Shown: positions 17,752 through 26,595, counted from the first letter of the stretch. The stretch is DNA of 64,000 bases from JABFSS01 sp964497975 (GCA_964497975.1 CAZCFO010000001.1:124001-188000), one strand, 5' to 3'. Numbers and translations: made by a program. Notes: generated from the letters alone by a model not told the origin.

Positions 17752-17819
17752 TGGAAAATTGAAAGTGGAAAGTGGAAACTTCCTCCGAACTTTCCCTTTT
17801 CAACTTTCCACTTTCCATT
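17751..17819. repeat. Word-iterated hairpin, TGGAAAG/CTTTCCA family
   Basis: gtggaaaattgaaagtggaaagtggaa pairs with cttttcaactttccactttcca. It begins at the dnaX stop codon and reaches the presumed TTG start of the next gene. Sibling of 5737-5818. Confidence 0.8.
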
Positions 17820-18417
17820 GGACACCCAAGCCGCCAAATTCCAACTGCGCCAAGCAATTAAAGATCGTCTGGCGCGATTAAGTGCGAAAGACCGCGCCGC
17901 GGAAAGCCGCTCGCTCTGCAAGCGGATCCTCCAGGCGCTCCCCGCCGAACCGGCGGTCGTCTGCGCGTTCTATCCGATGGGCGACGAAGTCGACATCAAG
18001 AGCCTGCTGACGGAGATACCTGCACGCGGCCATCAGCTCTACCTCCCGCGCAAGGAAGGCCCGCATTTCGTCTTCCGGAAAGCGGAGGGCATCGACGCGC
18101 TGCGACCCGATGCCTTCGGGATTCCCGCGCCGTCGGACGAGTCCCCTCTTCTGGAAGCGACGACCGTCATCGCGCTTGTGCCCGGACGCGCATTCGATGC
18201 CGCCGGCAACCGCATGGGCCGGGGGAACGGCGGATATGACATCTGGATCCGGAAGCAGCGCAAAGATCACCCTGCGAGCGCGTTCTGGGGTGTCGCGTTC
18301 GAATGCCAGCTCGTGAACGGCATCCCGATGGAAGCGCATGACGAGAAGGTCGATGCCGTGATCACGGCACGCGGAATGACGCAGGCCCAAGCGGGAAAAC
18401 AGGGACGCATGTCATGA
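17818..18417 (+). CDS. 5-formyltetrahydrofolate cyclo-ligase
   Basis: A 199-aa MTHFS-family enzyme converting 5-formyl-THF to 5,10-methenyl-THF with ATP. Motifs: basic N-terminal helix KFQLRQAIKDRLARL, FYPMGDEVDIKSLL, LVPGRAFDAAGNRMGRGNGGYD (substrate loop; GRGNGGYD in place of the usual GxGxGYYD), and a C-terminal VDAVITARG. The start appears to be TTG 17818 at the edge of a hairpin repeat; no ATG lies nearby in frame before the conserved helix. It pairs functionally with glyA downstream in one-carbon metabolism. Confidence 0.88.
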   Translation: MDTQAAKFQLRQAIKDRLARLSAKDRAAESRSLCKRILQALPAEPAVVCAFYPMGDEVDIKSLLTEIPARGHQLYLPRKEGPHFVFRKAEGIDALRPDAFGIPAPSDESPLLEATTVIALVPGRAFDAAGNRMGRGNGGYDIWIRKQRKDHPASAFWGVAFECQLVNGIPMEAHDEKVDAVITARGMTQAQAGKQGRMS

Positions 18418-18460
18418 ATTCTTGACGTTCTGCTCTTCCGTGGAATGATCTGTCCGTCCC

Positions 18461-19171
18461 ATGAGAAACCCCGAGAGCCCCCTGGAATCGTCCCCGGACC
18501 CGCTTTTGCGCGGTATCGCGGAATACATGGACCGCATGGATGCGGCCTCCGCACACCATGCCGGGCACTACACGCTCGACCCGCAATTCAGCAAAAAATG
18601 TGATTCTGCGGAAGTCATCCAGAGACTGGAGACCATCCTTCTGCGCAAACGAAAGGATGACGGCGCGCCTCAGGAAGAAGAACACAAGTATTCTCAGCCT
18701 CTCCCCGAGACGTTCGGCTTCAGCACGGACACGATCCGGCTGGACGGGAATGCGGCGGGCAATCTTGAGAACATCCAGCGGGACGCGAAGATCACCCGCG
18801 AGCAGATTGCCGCGGCGCTTGCCCTCGTGTCGGAGAAAATCCAGCAGTATTCCCTCCCCGTATGGGCATACAAACTCGTCGGCGCTTCCGCAGGCGCGGA
18901 ACTCGACTCTCTGATCGCACTGCAGCAGGAGGGGTTGGCGTTGCTGAAAAAAACATCCGACCAGGAACGAAAGGCGCTGATCGCGACGTACGGGCATGCG
19001 CTCCGGCTGACGCCGGACATGAACACCGCGCAGATCACGGCGCAATTGGCATCCTTCATCGAGGAGGCGATGGCGCTAAAAAGGCGAATGATCGCGATAG
19101 GCGCTACACCGGAACCTGATCCCCTTGCACAGAAGCCCAAGCTCACCGTGGAGGAGCTGCCCAAGCTGTAG
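18461..19171 (+). CDS. Hypothetical protein, helical
   Basis: A 236-aa soluble protein of unknown function, without signal peptide or transmembrane segment. An acidic/Pro-rich start is followed by helices (AEVIQRLETILLRKRKDD; ITREQIAAALALVSEKIQQY; AQITAQLASFIEEAMALKRR). The end PKLTVEELPKL is short and charged. No family recognised. It sits between two folate-linked genes (cyclo-ligase and glyA) on the same strand, which may only reflect position. Confidence 0.65.
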   Translation: MRNPESPLESSPDPLLRGIAEYMDRMDAASAHHAGHYTLDPQFSKKCDSAEVIQRLETILLRKRKDDGAPQEEEHKYSQPLPETFGFSTDTIRLDGNAAGNLENIQRDAKITREQIAAALALVSEKIQQYSLPVWAYKLVGASAGAELDSLIALQQEGLALLKKTSDQERKALIATYGHALRLTPDMNTAQITAQLASFIEEAMALKRRMIAIGATPEPDPLAQKPKLTVEELPKL

Positions 19172-19234
19172 ACCACAGAAATTACTCATCGCGCTTGCCG
19201 AACGGGAGGCGATCATTGATCATGGGCTCCCCCC

Positions 19235-20500
19235 ATGCCGACGTATACCGCCCTCCAGCAGGCCGATCCCGCAGCCTTCAAGGCCCTCTTCGGCGAAATG
19301 GGACGCCAGCGCGACGGCGTCGAGCTGATCGCGTCCGAGAACTACATCTCGCCCGCGGTGATGGAGATGATGGGCACGGTCTTCAACAACAAGTACAGCG
19401 AGGGCTACCCGGGCAAGCGCTACTACGGCGGCCAGGAATTCACCGATATCATCGAGAGTCTCGCGATCGACCGCGCCAAGCAGCTCTTCGGGGCCGGCCA
19501 CGCGAACGTCCAGCCGCACGCCGGCTGCCCAGCGAACGTCGCGATGTACTTCGCGCTCATGGAACCCGGTTCGACCGTCCTGGGCATGGATCTCAGCCAT
19601 GGCGGGCACCTGAGCCACGGCCATCCCGTCACGTACCTGACGAAGATCTTCAAGTTCGTCCGCTACAAGATGAAGGACACCGAGACCGGCGAGCTCGATT
19701 ACGACGAAATGCGCCAGGTGGCACTCAAAGAGAAACCGAAGATCATCCTGGCCGGCTTCTCCGCGTACCCGCGCGAGGTGAACTACGCGAAGATGAAGGC
19801 CATCGCCGACGAGGTGGGCGCGTACACGGTCGCCGATATGGCTCACATCGCTGGCTTGATCGCCGGAAAGCAGCTGCGCAACCCGTTTGACGACGGCTTC
19901 GACGTGATCACGACCACCACGCACAAGACCCTCCGGGGCCCCCGCGGAGGCATGATCCTCTGCCGCGATCCGGAACTCGGGAAGAAGATCGACAAAATGG
20001 TGTTCCCCGGCTTCCAGGGCGGTCCCATCATGCAGATGGTGGCGGCCAAGGCCGTCGCCTTCGGCGAAGCGCTCAAGCCCGAATTCCGGGAATACGCGAA
20101 GCAGATCATCGCAAACAGCAAGCACCTGGCCTCGTTCTTCATGGACCGGGGCGCCAAGCTCGTCACCAACGGAACCGACAACCACCTGATGCTCATCGAC
20201 TGCGTGAAGTCCTGGAACCTGCCCGGCGGCGAGGTGGAAACGCTGCTCGACTGCGTGGGCATCACGCTCAACAAGAACATGATCCCCGATGACCCCCGCA
20301 AGCCCATGGACCCCTCCGGCGTGCGCCTGGGAACCCCCGCGATCACCACCCGCGGCATGAAGGAGAAGGATATGGAAACGCTCGGCGGCTTCATCCTGAA
20401 GGCCATCGAGAAGCGGACGGACGATGGGGCGATCAAGACGCTGCACGGCGAGGTTATTGAGTGGTGCAGGAAGTTCCCGGTGCCGGGAATTACCGACTAA
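19235..20500 (+). CDS. glyA: Serine hydroxymethyltransferase
   Basis: A 421-aa PLP enzyme interconverting serine and glycine while loading THF with a one-carbon unit. Motifs: LIASENYIS, NKYSEGYPGKRYYGG, ANVQPHAG, and the PLP lysine in TTTTHKTLRGPRGG (Lys about residue 229). Length matches bacterial GlyA. An upstream cyclo-ligase gene supports a small folate/one-carbon set in an organism whose other pathways seem reduced. Start ATG 19235 precedes the usual N-terminal helix. Confidence 0.96.
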   Translation: MPTYTALQQADPAAFKALFGEMGRQRDGVELIASENYISPAVMEMMGTVFNNKYSEGYPGKRYYGGQEFTDIIESLAIDRAKQLFGAGHANVQPHAGCPANVAMYFALMEPGSTVLGMDLSHGGHLSHGHPVTYLTKIFKFVRYKMKDTETGELDYDEMRQVALKEKPKIILAGFSAYPREVNYAKMKAIADEVGAYTVADMAHIAGLIAGKQLRNPFDDGFDVITTTTHKTLRGPRGGMILCRDPELGKKIDKMVFPGFQGGPIMQMVAAKAVAFGEALKPEFREYAKQIIANSKHLASFFMDRGAKLVTNGTDNHLMLIDCVKSWNLPGGEVETLLDCVGITLNKNMIPDDPRKPMDPSGVRLGTPAITTRGMKEKDMETLGGFILKAIEKRTDDGAIKTLHGEVIEWCRKFPVPGITD

Positions 20501-20501
20501 A

Positions 20502-20597
20502 TCCAAAACTCGAAGTCCGAAACAATGCGAGAATCAAGAAATTCAAATTCAATATTTGTTATTCAATAATTGTTTCGGGTTTCGGACTTTGAATTTT
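20502..20597. repeat. Word-iterated hairpin, GTCCGAAAC/GTTTCGGAC family
   Basis: aactcgaagtccgaaacaat pairs with attgtttcgggtttcggacttt; the AT-rich centre (aaattcaaattcaatatttg) is itself partly self-complementary. A near copy lies at 60665-60765. Confidence 0.8.
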
Positions 20598-20613
20598 CCA
20601 GTGAAAAGAAGCG

Positions 20614-20619
20614 TAGAAT
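20614..20619 (+). promoter_or_regulatory. -10 box (TAGAAT) of leaderless dgkA
   Basis: TAGAAT is followed by 7 nt before ATG 20627. Confidence 0.55.
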
Positions 20620-20626
20620 AGGGCAC

Positions 20627-21013
20627 ATGCTCCCCTACCTCAAAAGCCTCCAATACGCCCTCGAGGGCCTCTGGCACGCGCTCAAGACCGAACGGAACCT
20701 GAAGCTCTTCACGGCTCTCTACGTGCTGTCGTTCGTCCTGGGGTGGGCATTCGGCATTACGCTGCGCGACTGGCAGATCCAGATCTTCACCGGAAGCATC
20801 TTCCTGGCGATGGAGTTGATGAATACGGCGCTGGAGAACTTCGCCGACGCCTTCGATACCCACACCAAAAGCCAGAACGACCAGCATACGGCCGCGATTA
20901 AAGCCACAAAGGACGTGGCCGCAGGCGCATCCCTCGTCTGTCTGGCCGCTTGGGTGATCATTCTTGCGATCATCTACCAGCCCCGGCTGGCGCTGGTGTG
21001 GATGGGAATCTAA
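20627..21013 (+). CDS. dgkA: Diacylglycerol/undecaprenol kinase (DgkA family)
   Basis: A 128-aa integral membrane lipid kinase with three transmembrane helices. The family signature is MELMNTALENFADAFDTHTKS (about residues 61-81), where the conserved Glu/Asn and Asp residues bind ATP-Mg. The N-terminal amphipathic helix (LKSLQYALEGLWHALKTERN) is typical. In Gram-positive-like envelopes this family recycles undecaprenol, which would fit the LCP and M23 cell-wall genes here. Substrate (diacylglycerol or undecaprenol) is not resolved. Confidence 0.9.
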   Translation: MLPYLKSLQYALEGLWHALKTERNLKLFTALYVLSFVLGWAFGITLRDWQIQIFTGSIFLAMELMNTALENFADAFDTHTKSQNDQHTAAIKATKDVAAGASLVCLAAWVIILAIIYQPRLALVWMGI

Positions 21014-21015
21014 AG

Positions 21016-21119
21016 GCCCGAGGCTCGTCCTCGGGACTCGCACCTCGCCATAACCGGAGGAGAATTTGCAGTGTCATGGCGAGGTACGAATCCGCCACCG
21101 CGGATGAGCCTCGAGCCAC
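21016..21119. repeat. Long imperfect inverted repeat
   Basis: AGGCTCGTCC...CACCTCGCCAT on the left matches ATGGCGAGGT...GGATGAGCCT on the right, with small internal loops. It lies directly after dgkA. The rest of the 21.1-21.46 kb stretch is AT-richer and holds no gene I can support; a minus-strand frame (21166-21444) is doubtful. Confidence 0.5.
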
Positions 21120-21457
21120 AAAAAATGTTCATCATTCTTTACTTTTCCGTGCGCATTTCCAGCGCCTAAACTTGTGCAAATTTTTTAATCAAGCCGGATA
21201 CAACATCGTCTATTCGTCGATTGAAGGACTGTTTCGAAGAATTCCGTCGTTCAAATAAACTATTCAACAACATTTCTTGCCATGTACTCAACTTCAGTTT
21301 GTTGCGGTTCCTCCAAACGCGGCTAATCTGTGGTGAACCCCAGCGAGAGACGGTTCGTCCGGCTTCGACCACCAGGACTACGCCGAGACAAGACATCCAC
21401 ACCCACAGTCGTCCGGGGCCGCCGCCCCTCACCCGCTCCCTCACATCACCGACAAGT

Positions 21458-21888
21458 AGAGAGAATAGTGGCCACCCTTAGACGCTGGGTTCCACATTCG
21501 TAACCTGGCTCGGGGTCGCAAACGTTCCTCCCGGCCACTGATCCTGCAATTTATTGCATACTTCTGGGTATAGCGATCGTCATTGCATCCGGCTTTCGGT
21601 AACGAGAGCCAGTGCGTGGCCACTATCCTCTCTGCTCTGCGAAAGCCGCCAGCCCGTTCCGGGGAACGGACCGGCGCACCCTTTCACTCTCCAGTGTCTT
21701 CCTTCCCGCGCAAGCGGGACGCGATAGGCCGTCACGGAGACCTCGGCAGGTTCCGAGGATAAAAAAGAAACCGCAGCACGGCAGACGAGAACCTGTCACT
21801 CCACCGCTCAGCAGCCAATTGGCTCGCCGATAGCGCACGGGGAAGACACACAAACAAATAAGGCCAGCCACAGGTTGGTCTTTTTGTT
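21458..21888 (-). ncRNA. Structured RNA candidate, copy A
   Basis: Read on the minus strand it shares ordered blocks with 50558-50947 (+): AACAAAAAGAC; a T/G-rich stretch; CCGTG-GCTATC--CGGCGA; GCTGAGC; GGTTCTC-TGCC; GGTTTCTT; TCCTCGGAACC-GCCGA; GACACTGG-GA; GCAGAGCAGAGAG. The GGTTC/GGAAC blocks can pair. The 3' part forms a long stem, AGAGGATAGTGGCCAC with GTGGCCACTATTCTCT, enclosing about 150 nt (8 nt in copy B). Neither copy has a credible reading frame. An AT-rich divergent promoter region lies just upstream (21890-21937). Family unknown. Confidence 0.5.
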
Positions 21889-21922
21889 AGAGACCGTCGT
21901 AGTTGCAAATAGTTGAAATAGT

Positions 21923-21928
21923 TATAAT
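21923..21928 (+). promoter_or_regulatory. -10 box (TATAAT) of the sigma-like gene
   Basis: TATAAT is followed by 9 nt before ATG 21938, within an AT-rich patch that probably also serves the minus-strand RNA candidate. Confidence 0.55.
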
Positions 21929-21937
21929 ATATTATAT

Positions 21938-22717
21938 ATGAAAACGAGTGGAGAGAACGTCAGTAGTTGCATTGAGCACGCGCAGGAGGATATCGACACT
22001 CTCACCTGGGCTCAGAATATGCAGAAAGCCCGGTGCGCTCTCTTCGAGCAATGGGAAGCGTGCGTGCGTGCAGGGATGCTGTCGCCCGTGAATGGGGTAT
22101 TGAAAGAACGAATACGCCAACGGTACGCCCGCACATGGGAAATGCGCGACGGTCTGAATTTTTTTGTGAGACCGCTGAGCCCTGAGGCCGAAAGAGCACT
22201 GGCAGCACTGCAGGCGCTGATTGCTACAGTCGAATCCTTCCGGGACATGCTAATTCAGAAGTACTCCGGGACGTGCATCTACAAGATGCGAGGCAAAATC
22301 CCGGCCAATCATTGCGCCGCGGACGATATCATGAGTGATCTGTGGATGACGCTCCTCCAGTCAACGGAACTGTACGACCCCGGGTACGGAAGTACATACA
22401 TGAATTACGTATGCAGTCGCCATGAATACGCACTCTCCGACAAAAACCTCCGACAAGCTAAAAAAAAGTATACCGTTCCGCTGGAAACGACAGTTCCTTG
22501 GTCACGGCAAAAAGTGGTTTGCATCGGAGCCGCCAAAGCAGACCGGGCACGCATTGATGACGCACGACGAAAAGGATTCTTTCGTTCGATCAGACGCTCA
22601 CTGCACTTGATCGGCGGGGGGAGCCCATTCCGCTTATTGAGCTCCTTGGCCGGACGTCAGGCAGCAAAAACGATGGCAGCATGGACATTCCGGAACAAAC
22701 AGCCCAGGCCATCGTGA
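21938..22717 (+). CDS. Sigma-70-like factor, N-terminal part (region 2); frame shifts near 22560
   Basis: A 259-aa frame. Residues about 85-175 resemble sigma region 2: FRDMLIQKYSG, ADDIMSDLWMTLLQS (core-binding helix), LYDPGYGSTYMNYVCSRHEY (-10 recognition region) and LRQAKKKYTVPLET. After about residue 205 the frame turns into basic, low-complexity sequence (RRKGFFRSIRRS), while a good sigma region 3/4 continues in another frame from about 22565. One frame change between about 22556 and 22585 would join them into a protein of about 355 aa. It may be a real frameshift, a programmed slip at CGAAAAGG, or a sequence error. Confidence 0.6.
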   Translation: MKTSGENVSSCIEHAQEDIDTLTWAQNMQKARCALFEQWEACVRAGMLSPVNGVLKERIRQRYARTWEMRDGLNFFVRPLSPEAERALAALQALIATVESFRDMLIQKYSGTCIYKMRGKIPANHCAADDIMSDLWMTLLQSTELYDPGYGSTYMNYVCSRHEYALSDKNLRQAKKKYTVPLETTVPWSRQKVVCIGAAKADRARIDDARRKGFFRSIRRSLHLIGGGSPFRLLSSLAGRQAAKTMAAWTFRNKQPRPS

Positions 22718-23004
22718 GGAAGATTATTGACCGTCTCGAACCGCGGGAACGGATCATTCTGGTTCTACGGCGGGGCCTTTTTGACCTGCTTCCCGAAATC
22801 GCCCCGCAATACGTTCATGATGTGCAAAGCTTCCTTGAAAACCGGCAGTTTTTGCCGCCAGGAGGTGACGGAATCACGCTGGAAAAAATCGGAGAAATGC
22901 TCGGCGGACTTACCAAGGAACGCATCCGGCAATTAACGGCAGAATTAAATAGAAAATTACGCGTGTTAGCCGAAGAAATGAATGTTTTGGACGAGGTCGG
23001 ATGA
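22681..23004 (+). CDS. Sigma-70-like factor, C-terminal part (region 4), in a shifted frame
   Basis: The open frame starting at ATG 22681 (107 aa) is the end of a longer natural-looking stretch that reads from about 22558 (RILSFDQTLTALDRRGEPIP). It holds a region 4 helix-turn-helix: LEPRERIILVLRRGLF, then LEKIGEMLGGLTKERIRQL, then TAELNRKLRVLAEEM, which should contact a -35 element. The ATG at 22681 is probably not a real start; the segment belongs to the upstream gene after a frame change. If independent, it would be a DNA-binding protein lacking region 2. Confidence 0.5.
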   Translation: MDIPEQTAQAIVRKIIDRLEPRERIILVLRRGLFDLLPEIAPQYVHDVQSFLENRQFLPPGGDGITLEKIGEMLGGLTKERIRQLTAELNRKLRVLAEEMNVLDEVG

Positions 23005-23025
23005 TGACAGCCCCGTGACATCCTC

Positions 23026-23733
23026 TCACTCCGTCACGGCTTTGGCCTTTTCTTTCCACGCATCCACGTCCTCGACCGTCCATCCGAACATAGAGCGGAT
23101 CTGGGGCGCTTTGAGGGCCTTCGTGCATTCCTCCAGGTTGAAGTTGAGCAGGTCGTGGTACGGCTGACCGCTGTGCCGGAAATGCTTGTAGTCGCCCGCC
23201 AGCACATGCAGGTTGCTTCCGTCCTTGTCGACGACAAAGTACAGACCATCATGATTCGCGATGCCCATTCCGCAGCGGGCACACCGGCGGGCGATGTCCT
23301 CCACCGCGGCAAAAATCTCCTCCCGGGCTTCGGGCGTGACATGAAGGACCTCCTTGCGGGTAACAGCATCCAGTTCCTTCGCCTCCAGAGGAACATTTTC
23401 CGGCGATACTACAAACGCCTTCCCTCCCCGGGTCAGATCGGTGCCGTAGAGGTCACCCTTGGCATCAATACGCAGAGTGGGGACAACGGGAACGCCGTTC
23501 CTTTTGAGAAAAAGCCTCGTCGCCATTTCCTCTTGAGGGGTGGGGAGAATGGCATACACGTTCTCCTTCCGGTGACGGCGTACCAGCCGGATCACGTGTT
23601 CCCGGATGCCTCCCAGCATGCGCGTGACGCGGTTGAAGCGTCCGCTGGCGGAGTTCGCCACTTCCTTCAGGCCATACTGCTCCGGATCAATCGATCGATC
23701 CGACGTCTCAAAGGGGTGGGGGGTGTTTGTCAT
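23026..23733 (-). CDS. Hypothetical protein, possibly kinase-like fold
   Basis: A 235-aa cytoplasmic protein. The segment CGMGIANHDGLYFVVDKDGSNLHVLAGDYKHFR resembles the catalytic-to-DFG spacing of atypical small-molecule kinases (His-Asp, then Gly-Asp-Tyr), and an earlier AILPTPQEEMATRLFLKRNG could be the N-lobe, but the match is weak. Cys pair RRCARCGM. It converges on the sigma-like gene and lies 22 nt downstream of the TraD-like ATPase stop on the same strand, so it may share its transcript. Function not assigned. Confidence 0.6.
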   Translation of the reverse strand: MTNTPHPFETSDRSIDPEQYGLKEVANSASGRFNRVTRMLGGIREHVIRLVRRHRKENVYAILPTPQEEMATRLFLKRNGVPVVPTLRIDAKGDLYGTDLTRGGKAFVVSPENVPLEAKELDAVTRKEVLHVTPEAREEIFAAVEDIARRCARCGMGIANHDGLYFVVDKDGSNLHVLAGDYKHFRHSGQPYHDLLNFNLEECTKALKAPQIRSMFGWTVEDVDAWKEKAKAVTE

Positions 23734-23755
23734 GAATGTGTGTGGATTTTGTCTT

Positions 23756-26467
23756 TTATTGTTTTTCTTGCGCTTTTTTTGCCTTCTCGGCTTCCGCCAG
23801 CATCGTCTTGCTCGGGGGCGGGATCCCGCCGGAGACTTCGAGTTTCTTCTCGAGGTCTTTCATTTTCAGCTCGTCTTCCTTCGTGAGAACGTCGCCCTTG
23901 AATTTCCTCTTCCGGAGCATGTTGTAGTCGTTGAGCCACATCTCGCGATCGCGCCACGCCCGGTATTCCTCCAGCTTCATGCCCTTGGCCTTGGCCTTCT
24001 TCTTCTCCTCGTCCTCCTTCTCCTTCTGTTTGACTGCCGATTTGGCGTCCACGGCGCTTTCCCGTGCGTTCTGGACCCACTTGGTGATCTTGTCCTCGAC
24101 CTCCTGGCGCTCCTCCGCGTACCGCTCGCGGGAGAGGCGCCGGATGGTATCGATGCGCTTCTCGTCGGTCTTCACCGTGGGCGGTGGCAGCGTGCTGACG
24201 GAGAACGGCTTGCTCGGCACACCTTTGATCATCAGACGCGTGTAGGCGTGATATTTGGGCAAACTGAGGATGTCCTTGGGCAGGACCATCTCCTCAAACT
24301 GCTCGCTGAGCGGTTCGGCATCGTCGCTGCCCACCTGGTAGCAGACCATGGAACCGACGTTGCCGAACACGGCGTCGCGCAGGGCGGTGTTATTGCCGTC
24401 GAGCAGCAGCTGGTTGACGTACTGGTGGGCGACGGTGAGGTTGAGGCGGTACTTGCGGGCCTCGGACAGGATCGTCGCGAACGATTCGGTGGCGAAGTTC
24501 TGGAACTCGTCGACGTAGAGATAGAAATCGCGGCGGTCTTTTTCGGGGATGTCGGCGCGGCTCATGGCGTCGAGCTGGAATTTGGTGACGAACATGGAAC
24601 CGAGGAACGCCGAGTTGTCCTCTCCCAGTCGCCCTTTGCTGAGGTTCATCAGGATGATTTTCCCGGTATCCATCGCATGACGGAAATCGACCTTGGAGAC
24701 GACCTGCCCGACGATGTTGCGGATGAGCGGGGCACTGAGCAGCTGGCCGACCTTGTTCTGGATCGCGGCGAGCGCCTCGGTCTGGTACTTCTCGGACCAC
24801 GAGGTGAATTCGTCCTGCCAGAAGCTCTTCACCATGTGGTTGTCGACGTGCTCGACGATCTTTTTGCGGAACACGGGGTCGCTGAACATCCGCATGATGC
24901 CGAGCATCGACTGGTTGCCGGCCTCGATGAGCGCGAGCAGCGTGTTGCGCAGGATGTATTCCATGCGGCCCGAGAACGCCTCCGGCCACATCTTCTTGAA
25001 GATGCTCATCAGCCCCGAGACAACGAGCGGGCGTTGCTCCGGATCGCGGCAGGAGAGCATGTTGAACGCGACGGGATGCTCCTTGTCGGCGGGATCGAAC
25101 AGGATGACGTCGTTGGTCCGCTCCTTGGGGATGTACCGGAGGACCGCTTCGACCAGATCGCCGTGCGGATCGATGAGCGCGAGACCTTTCCCCGCGAGAA
25201 TATCGCTGTAAATCATGTTTTCGAGCAGGGTCGATTTGCCCATACCCGTCTTTCCGATCGTGTAGATGTGCCGGCGGCGGTCATCGGTCCGGATACCGAA
25301 TTTCGTACGATGTCCGCGGAAGACGGCCTCGCCTAGAACGGTGAGATCGTCGTTCTGCGTTTCGGTGATCAGCGGCAGATCGACCGGGGGTTCCAGCTTG
25401 CGGCTCAGCACCCAGTCGAAGTTGGGCGTTTTGACGAGGATGTTGGGGACGTGCCAGAGCGTCGCGATTTCCTCGGCGGACAGCACATATTCCGTCGCCA
25501 TGACACCCTCCGGAATCCGCGACAGAACGCGCACGGGTCCGACGGCAAAGCCGTTGCTCAGCGGCAGATTGAACTGCCGGAAACTGCTCGCGATTTCGTC
25601 CAGCTTCGCCTCCGCCTTGGCACGATCGTCGGTCTTGGCGATGACGCTCAGGCGGATGCAGCAGCCGAAGAGCAGGCGGTTGAGCTTGTCGACTGCGCCC
25701 GTTTCCTTGTCTTCGCGGTCGTGACTCCGCATGCCGACTTTCCGCTCCTCATCCTCCTCGAACGTTTCGGTGACCTCTCCCGTCATCATCGAAATCTTGG
25801 TATGCGACGTGAACCAGGTGCGGAAACCGCCCATGAGCATATCCACCGGGAAACACAGCAGCCGCTTCCAGCCACGTGCCATGTGCATCGCGGTGAAGAA
25901 ATTGGCGTAGGCATGCGAATGCTTGGGCAGGCCCCGGGTCAGCAGCGGAAGGAACTTGAGAGCACGCTTGCGATAGGCGCTTCCCTGGATGGGCCGCATC
26001 GCGATGCTGATGTGCGCCCGCATGCCGGGAGCCGGATACCGGACCATCGAGGACGTGATGCCCGCGATGGTATCGATGGTCTGCCGGCTGGCCTGATCCA
26101 CGTACTGCGGGTGCCGCTTGATGGGAAACAGCTCGGGATCGCTGAGGAACAGATTGCGGCTGAACACCGATTCATCCGGAGCGGGGTCGAAGATCTTCAC
26201 GGGCACGGGCTCGATTTCGGCGTCGGGATACTGCGCGTACAGCTGGCTTTCGACGAGCGGAGAGGAACGCGCGTTCGACCGCGCGAAGAGCGCGATTTTC
26301 CCGTCGTTCATGCCGATTTCCAGACACACGGGATCCCGTCCGCTGAGCGAATGCAGGGTCGAGAGAACCGCCTCCATCATCAAGGGCCCGCGCGCGGCCG
26401 ACACCTCGTCGGGGTCCGGGAGGGAGGGCCGGATGCGGAGCAGGATGTGTTCGGTGTCTGGGGACAT
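23756..26467 (-). CDS. TraD/VirD4-like ATPase (TraM-recognition/DUF87 family)
   Basis: A 903-aa AAA-type DNA-translocation or coupling-like ATPase. N-terminal about 400 residues: alpha/beta domain without Cys clusters. Walker A IGKTGMGKSTLLENMI; hand-over LALIDPHGDLVEAVL; Walker B FYLYVDEFQNFAT followed by ILSEARKYRLNLTVAHQYVNQL, typical of TraG/TraD proteins. The last about 140 residues form a Lys/Glu coiled coil. No relaxase, VirB4 or pilus genes occur nearby, so a conjugation role is unsupported. The start is set at ATG 26467 by a TATACT box (26479-26484); the longer frame runs back through a repeat and hrcA. Confidence 0.85.
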   Translation of the reverse strand: MSPDTEHILLRIRPSLPDPDEVSAARGPLMMEAVLSTLHSLSGRDPVCLEIGMNDGKIALFARSNARSSPLVESQLYAQYPDAEIEPVPVKIFDPAPDESVFSRNLFLSDPELFPIKRHPQYVDQASRQTIDTIAGITSSMVRYPAPGMRAHISIAMRPIQGSAYRKRALKFLPLLTRGLPKHSHAYANFFTAMHMARGWKRLLCFPVDMLMGGFRTWFTSHTKISMMTGEVTETFEEDEERKVGMRSHDREDKETGAVDKLNRLLFGCCIRLSVIAKTDDRAKAEAKLDEIASSFRQFNLPLSNGFAVGPVRVLSRIPEGVMATEYVLSAEEIATLWHVPNILVKTPNFDWVLSRKLEPPVDLPLITETQNDDLTVLGEAVFRGHRTKFGIRTDDRRRHIYTIGKTGMGKSTLLENMIYSDILAGKGLALIDPHGDLVEAVLRYIPKERTNDVILFDPADKEHPVAFNMLSCRDPEQRPLVVSGLMSIFKKMWPEAFSGRMEYILRNTLLALIEAGNQSMLGIMRMFSDPVFRKKIVEHVDNHMVKSFWQDEFTSWSEKYQTEALAAIQNKVGQLLSAPLIRNIVGQVVSKVDFRHAMDTGKIILMNLSKGRLGEDNSAFLGSMFVTKFQLDAMSRADIPEKDRRDFYLYVDEFQNFATESFATILSEARKYRLNLTVAHQYVNQLLLDGNNTALRDAVFGNVGSMVCYQVGSDDAEPLSEQFEEMVLPKDILSLPKYHAYTRLMIKGVPSKPFSVSTLPPPTVKTDEKRIDTIRRLSRERYAEERQEVEDKITKWVQNARESAVDAKSAVKQKEKEDEEKKKAKAKGMKLEEYRAWRDREMWLNDYNMLRKRKFKGDVLTKEDELKMKDLEKKLEVSGGIPPPSKTMLAEAEKAKKAQEKQ

Positions 26468-26478
26468 TGTTACTTCTG

Positions 26479-26484
26479 AGTATA
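26479..26484 (-). promoter_or_regulatory. -10 box (TATACT) of the TraD-like gene
   Basis: TATACT on the minus strand, 11 nt before ATG 26467; the leader would be a few nucleotides at most. Confidence 0.5.
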
Positions 26485-26517
26485 GCATATTTCTGAGCTT
26501 TCCGCTCGGGGTATTGG

Positions 26518-26594
26518 GCAAACGAAGCAAACGACGGAAACGAAGAAAACGATGATCCTCGATTGCCTCGTTTGCTTCGTTTTCCTCGTTTGCC
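26518..26594. repeat. Word-iterated hairpin, AAACGA/TCGTTT family
   Basis: caaacgaagcaaacgacgg and following aaacga words pair with cctcgtttgcttcgttttcctcgtttgcc. It lies directly 3' of hrcA. Confidence 0.85.
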
Positions 26595-26595
26595 G

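Noticed and set aside
21166..21444. Minus-strand ORF of 92 aa next to structured region A
   Set aside because: The N-terminal half overlaps GC-rich structured sequence, there is no promoter or ribosome-binding site, and no family is recognised.
21458..21888. RNase P RNA or tmRNA identity for structured region A
   Set aside because: GTGAAAGGGTGCG and GGAACCCAGC look like pieces of RNase P, but the paired CR-I segment is missing and copy B lacks these blocks; no tRNA-like ends or tag frame exist for tmRNA.
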